Shown here piece after piece: positions 23,759-35,041 of a DNA stretch of 64,000 bases (within the stretch, counting starts at the first letter, position 1; every line of letters starts with the position of its first letter). The notes under the pieces were generated by a model. It was not told the DNA's origin. It made no database searches and saw only the letters and a list, made by a program, of their open reading frames with translations. Origin of the DNA: Brasenia schreberi (taxonomy: Eukaryota > Streptophyta > Magnoliopsida > Nymphaeales > Cabombaceae); contig JAYKKT010000089.1 in assembly GCA_036023115.1 (NCBI GenBank), forward strand, positions 15,680,501-15,744,500. The letters are read 5' to 3'. The position numbers and the translations under genes are program-made.

Positions 23759-25901
23759 TATAGATGTAAAATTTTTACTCCAAGTCTTTGTAGAGACTTG
23801 AAGCAATCATTTCAATTCTACTTAATGCACGAGCATGTCAGCTAGTTTCTAAAAACTAACAAAATTATGAATTCGACTTAGCGATTGTGGCTAAGCGGAC
23901 TCTTTTCGCTTTAGACCTTCTTTAACCGATGCTCAAGAGTCAACCTAAGCGCTTTAAGGATTCCAAATGAGTTGGTGATATTTCAAATTCATATGAAAAT
24001 AGGGTGTTGAAAGTGATAAACTAGTGCCCTTGGTTTTTAAGTTCAAAATTCACAAGTTCTAAAAAATAAAAACTGATTCTATTTTTAGGAATTGTTTCTC
24101 GAATTATTTTGAGTACCTTAGAGACTTCCAAAATTCATCAAGACGAAGCCTAAAATGTGGAGATTCTAAGACACCTTTTGATTTTGAATTCGAGATTGGG
24201 ATGTTACAGAATTAATTCAATAAAGTACCTCTGCTCAGACACTTAGAACTGTTTTGTCACAAAAATAAAGAATCTCAAAGATGAGTCTATATCTCGGCGC
24301 TTAAAGTTCCAAATTTAATGCACTTAGTCTTGTTGGAAAGCTAACATCCAATGAACGAAGAATCACTGATTTTGGACACCTACATATAGAGTTATGTGAT
24401 GAATACCAATGCTCTGTTGTAGGAAAATAGAGTTGACAGATAGTTTTTAAAAATAGCCCTAATCTTGCATAACTTTAATTACGTAGTTGTACGATCCTAA
24501 AATTCTTAAAAATTTTATTATGAGTGGGCCTGTGTGTAGATACAATGTACAAAATTTTAGAGGGATTAGAGTAGGGGGTCGTCAATGAAAAATCAAATAA
24601 TCAACATATACAGTGATGCTAAAAATTATATTTCAGGTTTTTAAAACATACGTGATGCAAAATTCACACGAATTAAAGTGTAACAACACAGCATCCCGAA
24701 TTATATTACTGAAGGAAAATGAATTGAAATATATCTAATAGCTTAAGCATATAGGGAATTAGAAGATATAGAGTGCTTATAACATATAGAAAGGTAGAAT
24801 CAAGAACACAAACACATAGAGTGCATAAGCAAAGGAAAGGAAAATTTGAGCACATCTACTTCTATTATATCATGGGGGGAGACAAAGATCCATTAATATA
24901 ACCCATTTTGAATTGAATATGAAGAAGAAATGGGGATAAATCAAGTTAGAGCAGTACTTACCCAGATTCCCAAGAACTTGGCCTCCAATGGTGGTGCTCG
25001 ACCCTCACCTTCCCTCTACTTTCTCATTCAAACCTAAATGGCAGTACTTGCCTTGATCCTAGTACTATCTTCCTTCTCTAAGTCTCTCCCTAGCAGCCTA
25101 CAATCTCTCACAAAGCAACCCAAAGAGCAGCACTTTCTTCACTTACTTCAAGATGGAAGAACACGCTCCCCCTTGACCTCTATTTATAGGCCAAGGAGGG
25201 CCTTTCTAGGCCCTTCTTTAGGGCGGGTGGCCCAAGGCCCATATCCAATCTACTTGCTCACCATGTTCACATGGAAGAGTGAGAAGAGTGGTCCCCTTTT
25301 GGTTAGCCATTGACTAGCCCCAAGTGGGTTGCTTGTCGTTTGAATCAAGTGCACCTAGTCATGGTCGGCTAGGTGCTTAAGGCCTCCAAGTCCACTTTGG
25401 CCAGTCCTTGTTTCTTTAAGTGGTCATAGCTTCCTTTGTTGATTCCTCCATTTAATCAAGGCTAAGTAGGTATGTGATTTGATATTTAACTCAAGGACGT
25501 AGGATGAACAAGGCTGGAAAATTTCCGATATTGGTCGAATTAAAACATTTGATTCAAGTAAGGCTTTATGTTTAACTCAAGCCAATCATGTCTAGGACTT
25601 GGTTGAATTGGGTTGGGTTTGATGAGGCCGTCTACTTTGATTCGATTTTGGATGAAGATATGCTTTGACTTGATCTACTTTCTTGATTTTCGGCTTGTCC
25701 TTCGTGAACCCGATTCTGGTTCGAAGTGGGCCCTGCTTGTTAACTTGCTTTCTGCCTGATTACTCCAATCTTCTTGGCTTTATACTTTTAACTTTAATTT
25801 GAAACATTTTAAAATCTTTATTTTAAAGCTGAGAGATTTTAAATCATTTGGGCTTTCGAAATTGGGAGTGTTTATAAAAAAAATTATTTAGGGTGTTTAC
25901 A
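23759..25901 (-). mobile_element. Probable solo LTR nested in copia A Gag (2.14 kb)
   Basis: The flanks share GTTTC (23754-23758 and 25902-25906), and removing the insert restores a continuous TCWKL knuckle reading. The minus strand begins TGTAAACACCC (25901) and near its other end reads TTTTACA at 23765, with six extra bases before the TSD. A strong TATA box (CCTATAAATAGAGG, 25177-25190) lies on the minus strand, as expected inside an LTR. No internal retroviral-type genes are present. A short non-autonomous element is the alternative. Confidence 0.65.
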
Positions 25902-25906
25902 GTTTC

Positions 25907-26900
25907 CAACAAGTTTATTTTGTATGTCGAGTTTTCTCACAATGTAAACAACACAACTTATCCTTTTCATTTAGAGTAGATTGGAACCGACCTCTACCAC
26001 GGCCTCCATAACCTCCTCTGCTACGGGATCTTTAATAATTAGGTACATTTTTGCCCACAAATACAGTCGTTTCTTAGGTCTTTTTTTTCTTTCTCAAAAT
26101 GTCTTATATCATCTTCTCTTAGTAGTAAGGAGTATATTGTACTTCAATCTTAACTGCCTCATATTTATAAGAAATGCCCCACAAAAGATCAAACATTTTT
26201 CATTCTTCAATGTCACTAGTTTGTTTCTTCGTGCAACTTTGACATTTAGTCTTTGAGTCGTATTGTAATTCTTCCCATAAGCTGCGAAGTTGTGCATACT
26301 AGTCACTCACTAATATTTTCCCTTGTCTGTATTTGTGGATTCTTTGTATAATCTCATACTTCTTTGTAATATTCTTTCTCTTAGCGTAAGCATCATGAAC
26401 AACCGCCCAAATGTCTTTGTATGATTTTAGAAACATAAAGGTAATTGCAATGGATGGTATCATGGACTTACTAGGGCATTTTCTCTATGCCATTTATAAT
26501 AGAAAGAATCAGTTAAGTTAGGAGTGAAAATGTCTCTAATTAGATAATCTCATCGCCCCCCTTGCTATAACAACCATTTTAATCGATTTGGCCCATTGTA
26601 GGTAATTTCTGTCATCTAAATTGATGTTTATAATTTGAAATCATTCTCCTTTCTCTAAAATAACATTTTCTCTATAGTCTACCATTTTACCTATATCAGA
26701 CATAAAGAAAACCCCTTTCTACTAAGGCTAAAAGAAATTTCATTTTCCTTTTTTCAAAAATTCTTTTTCGTAACAACTATTCTTAAAGATAAAACTGACT
26801 TAATTCAAATTTTTGCACATTGCAACTGATTCACACTGTCCTACACACCTTTTTTCTTTGAGAAATACGATAAAATCATAAAAAAATGCCCTAATAGTAG
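25907..26900 (-). pseudogene. Copia A Gag remnant
   Basis: Minus-strand fragments resemble plant copia Gag (UBN2 type), with CHYCEKTRHTK-like zinc-knuckle residues next to the solo-LTR insertion near 25910-25960. Multiple stops are present. The knuckle continues after the insertion as the TCWKL-to-DRPNYN codons near 23730-23758. Confidence 0.65.
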
Positions 26901-26907
26901 AGATTCG

Positions 26908-26919
26908 ACTCTGATATCA
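26908..26919 (-). promoter_or_regulatory. Primer-binding site of copia element A
   Basis: TGATATCAGAG(T) directly follows the LTR on the minus strand. It differs by one base over this stretch from the common plant copia site complementary to initiator methionine tRNA. Confidence 0.7.
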
Positions 26920-27253
26920 TGTTGGTAAATAACAAAAAACATAAACAATCACAAATTATACAAATCTTCATCACTGAAGTGAAACAAGGGCCGACACCTC
27001 CACATGTGCAGTCGTCCACTCTCTCTCTCTCTCTTTATTTCACTTAAGGACTCATTACAATTAGGGTTAGTATATATAATGATTTATAACTTGAAAAACT
27101 AATCTACCCCTAGTAAGTAAAAGAGATAACATACGACTCCTATTGAATCTGATCCAATAAGAGTCAGACGACCCAAACTAGATAATTAACAATAAAAGTA
27201 AATAGTCTTCAACATATACATCTAAGTCTAATTTAAATCTCACCCATTCAACA
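26920..27253 (-). repeat. 5' LTR of copia element A (334 bp)
   Basis: The minus strand begins TGTTGAATGG and ends ACCAACA, with an AT-rich TATATATA stretch and a GA microsatellite inside. The flank at 27254-27258 (CCAAA) would be the target-site duplication. Confidence 0.7.
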
Positions 27254-27261
27254 CCAAAGAG

Positions 27262-27400
27262 AGATCACTCACCCGGTTGGGGTGCCAACTCACAAGTTGA
27301 ATGTAGTGAGTTTGATATCCCGCATGCACATCTGGCCTTGGCTTCCCTGTGTACCCAAATATATATGTATACATATATATCACCCATCAAAATCTCTGAT
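27262..27400 (+). mobile_element. SINE-like tRNA-derived fragment
   Basis: An A-box-like CTCACCCGGTTGG (about 27267-27280) and a B-box-like GAGTTTGATATCC (27308-27320) are spaced as in SINE promoters, followed by a short unique region and an AT repeat. It adjoins the copia A LTR. The ends are uncertain. Confidence 0.45.
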
Positions 27401-28434
27401 CTCGGAGTATGAGCATATTTAAGAAATGTAAAACCCCGACATCCTGGACCGAGGAACCGCTCAAGTCAATCTAGATCATCCATAGAATGGATCGGTCCCA
27501 ACACATCCTGTTCGATCCAGGAAATCGATCGGTGGATTGTTGCTGAGATTTCTGATTTGGCTGAGGATTCATCGAGTCAGATCTCGATCACCAAGTATAA
27601 ACTGTTGTGTTATTTACTTTGTATAATTTCAACAGTTGCTATGCTCATTCTTATCTTGGGTAGGTGTGCTTAAGTATTTAATACCTTATGCTTAATTGAC
27701 GTTCGAGTACTTTTTCTTCTACATGTATCATGGGAAAATCCAATATGAGAGGTTTATGAAGTTTTATGCGAAACTCATTCTGATAAATTCCCTAGCCCGT
27801 ATGAGTCACCGAGTCAGCCTGCGAACCATGACCCAATATCTGAAGGATACGCTCCCTATCTAAATTGACCATCTTCGATCGGCAACCCACTTGAACCTGT
27901 CTGATCAACTAGGCGCATGTAGCAATTTTATGTTCTGGTTCTTGCTTATTATGTCATTTCACATTCGTTTCAAGAACAGATTAGGTCGCTAACTCAAACA
28001 AACCTGATGTGGTTGTCACACACAAAGAATCTATATATGGGCAGTGCTCGTGTCAATTTTTTTTATCGTTTTTTGCTATTGTCAGTAATTTAGTGTTTCA
28101 GGTCATGCTTGTGTTGTGTCATTTCGTGTCTTCATCTCAAGGAAATGTCAAAAGCATGACAACTGAACATGGACAGATTTTTTCATGCGACTTTGGGTGA
28201 TTTTACGTCCGTATCTGAAATTACAAGAACCCGTTAAAGTTTAGTCTTGGGTCCTTAATTTAAGTATGTCCATCCCAATATGGCACCAAATTAGAGTGGG
28301 TTTGTCCCAAATTTAGAGTCCAATTAAGAAAGATTTCAGAAAGGGTCCTAACCAAGACAACCCATTTGGACCCCCTGGTTACGGGGCAATTCCTTAACTA
28401 AGCAGATCATGAACAGTGTGTGGTCTGATCAGCT
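27400..28434. other. Anonymous DNA
   Basis: There are no recognised genes or mobile-element ends. One 63-residue frame at 28009-28200 looks like chance. The sequence is of ordinary base composition for the window. Confidence 0.4.
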
Positions 28435-28724
28435 CAGCTCAGCTTGAGAAGATCGCCAAGAAAAAACAGTGTTTGTGGACTATTTGACTTGTCATAATCT
28501 CGTCTAGACATTCGCTATACTATAATCTCATCTAGGCATCACACACATATATATCTACATATATCGATCTATCTATATACAGCTCAGCTTGAGAAGATCG
28601 CCAAGAAAAAACAGTGTTTGTGGACTATTTGACTTGTCATAATCTCGTCTAGACATTCGCTATACTATAATCTCATCTAGGCATCACACACATATATATC
28701 TACATATATCGATCTATCTATATA
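28435..28724. repeat. 145-bp exact tandem duplication
   Basis: Units 28435-28579 and 28580-28724 read identically. Both end in a GATCTATCTATATA run that grades into AT microsatellite. This is a recent duplication or an assembly artefact. Confidence 0.92.
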
Positions 28725-28770
28725 TATCTATAGACATATATATATATATATATGTATGTATGTATATAGA
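28725..28770. repeat. AT/GTAT microsatellite
   Basis: TA and TATG repeats follow the tandem duplication directly. Confidence 0.85.
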
Positions 28771-28957
28771 GTGATTGGATCCTACCTACTACTTATGATG
28801 TTCACTCCTAGTTTGATCATTGTTTTTTAGGACAAGAGTATAATAACAATATTATTTATTCTTTTTTGAAAATCTTTAATTTTTTAAAATTATACTTATT
28901 CTACCAAAAAACAATATTAAAGCAATAATGAGCATATCAAAGGTGGTGCAAGATCTA

Positions 28958-29042
28958 GTTTATATGTATGTATGTGCTTATGTACATATATATATATATG
29001 TATGTATGTATGTGTATATGTACATACATACATTTATATATC
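28958..29042. repeat. TATG/TA microsatellite
   Basis: The interrupted TATG and TA tracts give a Tyr/Ile/Val-rich chance frame, which should not be read as a gene. Confidence 0.85.
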
Positions 29043-29589
29043 AGAATATTATTTGGAAAATAAGCCAAAACAACATAATCCACCTAGTGTGGGAAAGGCT
29101 TGATAGTTGTCTTTATTGTAGCCTAAACAAACACGAACATGACTTCAAACGAGCTCAAAGATGAGTCTGTTCGAGCACAAATGAATTCAAACGAGTTGAA
29201 CTCAGGTACTGTGCATACACATACGCACGCACACAGACGATCTAGTTCGTACGGTAACCAAGCCGAACACGAATTCGTTCTTAGGCTCTTATGCCAGCCC
29301 TACCGTACAATTTATTGACTACTTACTACTTGGTAGCTAGACCCCCCGGGTCATTGTTTGCCTACCTAAACCCGTATCTTTTAGGTTAGAAAAAAACTAG
29401 ATGCGTATTGTTTATTTCTTGGACGTAAAGGGTGTTCGTCAAACTATTTAGCTCACCAAACTCAGACCAACCATGAATCACCTGCGCCACCAAGATCAGT
29501 CACCCATCTCAGCAAGTTTTCCTCATAGTTTTTTGTTTGCTCAACTCCCCAAAACTCTCCTCCTTTCACTCAATCTCCTTCCTTTCAAA

Positions 29590-30843
29590 TTCTCGTGAGC
29601 TTGCCGTACTTTCTCATACAACCAACAATGGTACTGTTAGAGAGACACTTATGTATAGTGCTATGCTGAGGCTTCCCGAAGAGGGGCGAAAAGTGGCTGC
29701 TACCAGAGTTGCAGAATTGATGAAGGAACTTGGGTTGGACCATATTGCAGATTCAAGAATTGGTGGAGGATCAAACCATGGGATATCAGGTGGGGAAAGG
29801 CGTAGAGTTTCCATTGGTGTTGATTTAGTTCATGACCCTGCAGTTATCTTGATTGATGAACCAACTTCAGGGTTGGATTCAGCATCAGCTCTTAATGTAG
29901 TTTCATTGCTTAGACTAATGGCATTTAATCAAGGTAAGACAATTGTTTTAACTATCCACCAACCTGTCCGAATCTTAGAGCTATTTGATGGCCTCATTTT
30001 GCTTTCTGATGGATTTGTCATGCATAATGGTTCATTGAATCTTCTTGAGGCTAGGCTCAAGTTAGCTGGGCATCACATTCCCCACCATGTCAATGTCCTT
30101 GAATTTGCCCTTGATGTGATGGAAAGCTTGGTTATAACTTCAGAATATGGGAACAACCAGTTTCTTCTCATAGACAAAGAGCACCAAGATCACAAGTTGA
30201 GGATGGCAGTACTCTGAGGTTGTCAAAGAAAAGGCTCTTTTGTACTCAAATTCTCCAATGGAGGAGATTTTAATCCTTGGACAAAGATTTTGCTGCAACA
30301 TATTCAGAACCAAGCAACTCTTTGCTGCCCGAGTCATACAGGCCTTAGTAGCTGGATTTGTACTAGGGACCATATTTTTGAATGTTGGCAGCCAACAAGG
30401 TCAAGTAGCATTGCAAACACGAAGTGGCTTTTTTGCTTTCAGCCTTACCTTTTTGTTATCATCAACAACAGAAGGCCTGCCTATTTTCTTGGAGGAGAGA
30501 AGAACTTTCATGAGAGAGACCTCAAGAGGAGCTTATAGAGTTTCTTTCCTATGTTTTAGCAAATACCCTTTGTGTTTCTTCCTTTCCTCCTAATGGTTGG
30601 TCTTCTATACACTAGTCCAGTTTATTGGCTGGTAGGATTAAGGAAAAGACATTGATGGGTTCTTTACTTCTCTTTAGTGGTTTGGTTGGTCCTCCTCATG
30701 TCCAATGCTCTTGTGGCTGTTTCAGTGCTCTAGTGCCAAATTTCATCCTGGGTAACTCGGTGATTGCTGGGCTAATGGGGTCTTTCTTTCTATTTTCAGG
30801 GTATTTCATATCATCTTTGTTGGCTGCCCATACTAGTTTCTAA
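29590..30843 (+). pseudogene. Half-size ABCG transporter pseudogene (ABCG8/ABCG10-like)
   Basis: In the family this is a plasma-membrane ATP-driven half transporter with an N-terminal nucleotide-binding domain and six C-terminal membrane spans. Homology begins at TVRETLMYS (about 29633). The first frame holds the signature [12 protein letters not shown], Walker [13 protein letters not shown] and the H-loop TIHQP, but Walker A and everything before it are missing, and no ATG is correctly placed. The membrane half follows in shifted frames: [18 protein letters not shown]-type and [17 protein letters not shown] segments, [13 protein letters not shown], and [10 protein letters not shown] near 30840, where it stops. 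Frame breaks lie near 30210, 30543 and 30665. The last part, usually about 80 residues, is missing. It is truncated at both ends and frameshifted. Confidence 0.88.
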
Positions 30844-31030
30844 CATCAACATTGTTAAGTTCAACAAGAAAGAAATTGATTTCCCCTTCCTTCTCTCTAT
30901 GTGTATGTGATGATGATGACTGTCACGTCTCTGGCTTATTGAATTCTTTGTTAGCTGCAGATTCTAGTCCGAAGTTTCCAACATCAAAATGTTAAGTTCA
31001 AAAAGAGAGAAATTGACTGATTCCCACTCT
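30826..31030. repeat. Imperfect direct repeat after the ABCG pseudogene
   Basis: A segment with TTTGTTGGCTGC, TCTAACATCAACATTGTTAAG and AAATTGATTTCCC (30826-30890) recurs in altered form at about 30948-31025. It probably marks a local duplication at the break point of the ABCG copy. Confidence 0.6.
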
Positions 31031-31536
31031 CCTTTTCTGTCATGATGAGATCTCGATATAAAAGCCCGTGGAATTTATTCCGAAAAACAATTGGTAGTTT
31101 TTATTCAAAAAACTAAGAAATCCACGTTTTAATCATTGTTCCACAAGTTTCGAATTTTTAATAAAATTTATTAAACAACATACTTTACGCGCTTTGAAGT
31201 TTTTATAAAACATATATTCTAAATATTATTTTTAGTTGCTTGATTAACTTTTCCAGCAAGCTTATTAAGAAATTCAGACTTTTTGCATTTTCTTGGCCAT
31301 TCGAAACTGGTTATGCAATTACCAGGGTAAATGAAAAAAGCAGCCGTGGATTTGCTCGGTTCAACTTGTGACAAGATTACTAATGTTCAGTGCATAATCT
31401 GAATGAGCTGAACGGAACTTGAGCTAGGTCATTGTTAAGCTAAGCAAGTTGCACATGAATTATTCATGCTCAGTCCAACAACTCGTATTAACTAATCCAG
31501 CAAATTATGTACATAAAACTTTTCTAGAAATATATG
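31031..31536. other. Anonymous AT-rich DNA
   Basis: No gene or mobile element is recognised between the ABCG pseudogene and the hAT element that begins at 31545. Confidence 0.4.
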
Positions 31537-31544
31537 CTAGAAAA

Positions 31545-33184
31545 CAGTAGCGGATCTAAAAGATTTATAGTGGGGGCAGAAAATATAAGTTTTTGCCGCA
31601 TGATTCTATGAAACTGCTATACAAATATAAGTAGCAGTAATTCTAGAAATATAAGTTTTCGCCGCGTGATTCTATGAAAATGAGCTACCAATAACTATGT
31701 TACTAAGAACTCATTATAATATAGTTATTTGTACGTGCAATCAACTTCTTAAGAGTAAAAACTAATATCTTAATATAAATATAAGTAGCAGTAAATCTTA
31801 AGTTGATAACCAAACCATCAACATTTAACATTATGAAAACTCTACAAATATCACAAAGATGAAATACCATCAATATAATAATGAAAGCATGTGTTACATA
31901 ACCGCTCATATAATACAAAAATGATAACAAATAAATAACTATTGACAATTATCATAGATTCATAATAATATTTGTTATATGATAATTATACAATAAAATA
32001 CCCACTAATATGACATATTTAAGTAATTGAAGTTATCAAATACACATTACAACTTCCAAAACCTTTCCATCTTAGATTGTCTTTTTAAGAGCATTTCATA
32101 CAAAAACAAAGTAAGTCTATAATATAAAAAGAAGTGTATAATTAACTCTTCTAACTAAACTTAATACTAAAAAGCAATATACAAAGTTAAGAGTATACAC
32201 ATAATCAAGTATTAGAAAATAGGAAGGATTTGTCATGGAGGCCGCATCCTTTTGAACCAACGCATAAATGTCTTATTATCTATTTGTGATGAGATGCCAT
32301 GCTCAATATGTGTAAGGAAGCAATCGTTCGTGAACCCATCACCAATATTGTTTCTCAAGCATTCAACGTATGCCCACCACTAACCACATTGAATTCAAAT
32401 AAGTGCTCGATAATGAACGTAAGCAAAGAGCAGATAAGTCTCGCAAAGCAAGTATTACTCTCATGAATTTTATGTCCACTGCACATGAATTTTCTGTCCG
32501 CAGCTCCTTTCAGCGTTTAAGAGGTCCTTGAGTGAAATGAGGAATGTAAGGGACTTGTTCAAAAGCTCAAATAAATCTCAGCCAGTATAACCCTCACAAA
32601 GCCCAGCCAAATGGAAACTCATAGTTGATATCATCTTCAACATATTCATCTTTCACAATTACTTACAAGTTGCAATCAAGTTGGAGGATGCAGGTTTCAA
32701 CCGTGCACTTTTACGATTGAGAGAGAGGGGGGATTGGAGGGAGGGAAAGAAGTCGGAACCCAAGTCCCGAAGCAAGCTGCAGTGTGCAGATTGCATTGTG
32801 GACTCTGAGAGAGAGAAGGCCTCCAGGGCCACAAGAGTCTGCTGCGGGTGCTTGCCCGAGAGAGAGAGAGAGAGCGGGGGGGGGGGGGGGGGGGGGCGGG
32901 GAGGCTTGATCGAAAAAGAGAAAGAGGAGGGGAATTAGCGCTGGATTTTTGGATAACATTTTAATGTTAGTTTGGATCAAATTTGAAAATCTGACCCAAG
33001 CCTATTATTATAAACGAAAAAGAGTTCCATGTTTTCATATTTACAGATAGATGATCACAACATTTGTAGTTTCTAATACATAAATTTTCAGAGGCGATTT
33101 TTTAAATTCTAAACCGTTGATATTTTTTTTCCAAAATTTTTGGAGGGCGGCTGCCCCCGAACCTTCAACATACGTCTGCCGCTG
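31545..33184. mobile_element. Non-autonomous hAT element (1640 bp)
   Basis: Perfect 8-bp duplications CTAGAAAA (31537-31544 and 33185-33192) flank ends CAGTAGCGGATCTA and, as reverse complement, CAGCGGCAGACGTA. CAGTGGCGGA-type ends are typical of one large plant hAT group. There is no recognisable transposase: the longest frames are low-complexity. Two near-identical runs containing a GCCGC(A/G)TGATTCTATGAAA motif (about 31596 and 31662) suggest an internal duplication. The strand cannot be assigned. Confidence 0.8.
32862..32904 (+). repeat. GA tract followed by 21-G homopolymer
   Basis: A GA run is followed by 21 consecutive G (32876-32896), then C and further G. Such a run can form G-quadruplex structures, and its length is error-prone in sequencing. 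Confidence 0.9.
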
Positions 33185-33224
33185 CTAGAAAACCATGTTA
33201 ATACAAAAAATAGGGTACATATTA

Positions 33225-34810
33225 TGCACAAATTTTTGGTCCCAAGAAACCTCAACCAGCGATACAAATTTCTTAAAAAAAAGGAGAATATGGAAAATAA
33301 TGCTCAGTAAGACAACAAATTTCTTAAAAAAAGGAGAATATGGAAAATAATGCTCAGTAAGACAACAACATCAAACGCTACTTGGACACGTATGACTTCT
33401 TTTCTATCAAGAAAGAGTTGATCTTTCATACTATCAAATTGCCTGCTTAAATATCTTTGTACTTATTGAATTATATATAATGAGCACTTAAACCACACAA
33501 TTTGCTGCAAGCCATAATATGGGTTATGAAGTGCAATTTTGTTTAATGAAAATGAGTTTTTATTGGGTTTAGTGGGGTTCAAGTTTTGTCTAGCTTTGAG
33601 GATGTGAGGAAATGAGGAAGTCTCAACCGAGGAACTTTGGGTACTTGGGTCAAACCGGATAAATGAGTTGAATCTAGTCTTGACTTAGCTGGATCGTACA
33701 AGGAGTAAATTAAGTCTGTATTGGATATGATCAGAAAATTGGATTCTAGGTGTATGTAAGAAATGGACTAAAACGGTTTGGGGCTAGGTTTACAAACGAG
33801 ATTTGGATTTGGTCCAGTTAAGTGAACGGGACTAAAACTTGTCTTGATTGGATCTGATTGAGTTTGTCAAAACATACTTGAGTTTTAGGCTAAACAAGTG
33901 AAATTAGGTTTGGGTCACTTAATTTGGTTTAAATAGGACTTGGGTCTGATTTTGAGGTCTCAAGAGGCAAAACGGGCGATTTGGACTAAGGGGACACACC
34001 GGGTTGGATGTATATCAGTTGGGGTCTAGTCTGGTTGAAACAAAAAGGAAAGGAGAGATTGATTGATTTAGAGGAGGAAGACACACAGAAGAAAAGACAG
34101 AGGAGGGCGGTTTTCCGGCTTTGGGTGGCGGAAGGAATGCAACGATGGAGGAGAGTGAAGCAAGGGCTCGAGGGGCGGTGAATCGGGTGATGGTTCAGGC
34201 AGGGCCTGAAGAAAAAAGATAGTTTGGTTGAGGCGACGGTCGCTGACAGTTTGGGTGGAATTCGGTAGGGGAGATGCACGATTTGGGATGGCGGGTTTAT
34301 GAAGGCTACATTCGATAATGGGAGCAAGAGGGAACAGGGAGATATGGGTGGGCGGTGATTTATGGAAGGGAAGGAGTGGATTCTGGCGGTGGTGGTGGTT
34401 TGGTGATGAGATAAGTGGTCGTGGAAGGCGGCGAGATAGGCGGTGACCTGGCATGGGTTGCTAGTGTTGGTGGATTGTGAGAGATGCAGCAGCACACGCT
34501 TACTCAGACACGCGCACACACACATACACACGCAATGAGAGGAAGAGAGAGACTTCTCAGAACTATTTCTCTTCTTGTTGTTGCCGAATACACGATGATT
34601 AGCCCTCTTTGATTTGTGCAAGTTTTTCAAGCTTGTCAAGGATGTTGATAAAGGGCCTTGTTGTGGGCTTTTATAGTGCTTCTCAGTCGTTTGCTCCTCC
34701 TTTTTTGATGCAGAAAATCCTCCATTACATAGTGACATAGATTTTGTAAATATCGGTTGTTGACCCTTTTGTGCAGGAAATCTGCCACTTTGGTGGCTCA
34801 ACCGCTCTTT
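33225..34810. repeat. Repeat X, copy 1 (possible LTR)
   Basis: This segment matches 39450-40856 plus 46939-47240 in the same orientation. Shared landmarks are TTGCCTGCTTAA/TTGCCTACTTGA, the AAGTTTTGTCTAGCTTTGAGG stretch and the region before TTTGTGCAGG. On the minus strand a TATA-like CACTATAAAAG lies at 34668-34678. The size and TATA suggest a long terminal repeat in minus orientation, but neither true ends nor TSD were identified. Confidence 0.55.
33265..33365. repeat. ~50-bp tandem duplication
   Basis: Units 33265-33315 and 33316-33365 are identical except for one A in a homopolymer. They lie near the left limit of repeat X copy 1. Confidence 0.9.
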
Positions 34811-35041
34811 GCATAGTGAAGTGGCTTTTGCAGAGAATTTACAGCAAGTTGAAGAAAGTTTGACTGGATATCCAAGTTGTGCGTGATGAGTCGGTTGGCT
34901 GGATATCCAAAAACCCGTGTCGTTCTCTCTTTTTGACAAAGAAGGTGGCTGAAGGAGGCAGTGGAATGACCTTGAGCCTGTAGTTTCAAATATGTTTTTT
35001 GTTCTATGTAATTCCCCTCTTCGTCTGCATTTTAATTTCAT
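33986..35041 (-). other. Long open frame (351 codons) inside repeat X, probably not a gene
   Basis: This is the longest uninterrupted frame in the window. The translation is Ser/Pro/His/Leu-rich, with a Cys/Val stretch from a GT repeat, and no known domain. A second minus frame (34068-34454) is also open over the same bases, as expected for a compositional effect. Part of the frame (about 130 residues, around ATTTTARIHSFPSINHRPP) remains open in copy 2 (40470-40900), which is unusual but not decisive. Confidence 0.2.

Larger units (their letters stand above)
20276..27253 (-). mobile_element. Ty1/copia element A (decayed, nested insertion)
   Basis: Minus-strand order from high to low coordinate is: LTR (26920-27253), primer-binding site, Gag with zinc knuckle, protease/integrase, reverse transcriptase, RNase H. 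This is the copia order. A probable solo LTR (23759-25901) interrupts Gag. The pol region has many stops and frameshifts. No 3' LTR is present: at 20271-20281 only CCAAA plus TGTTGG matches the TSD-plus-LTR end expected from 27254-27258 and 26920-26925. Confidence 0.82.

Noticed and set aside
28928..29164. 78-residue plus-strand frame rich in Tyr and Val
   Set aside because: Most of it is the TATG microsatellite at 28958-29042, and no domain remains outside it.
32681..32980. Gly/Arg-rich and Pro-rich frames around the poly-G run
   Set aside because: They are produced by GA and G homopolymer tracts inside a non-autonomous hAT element.
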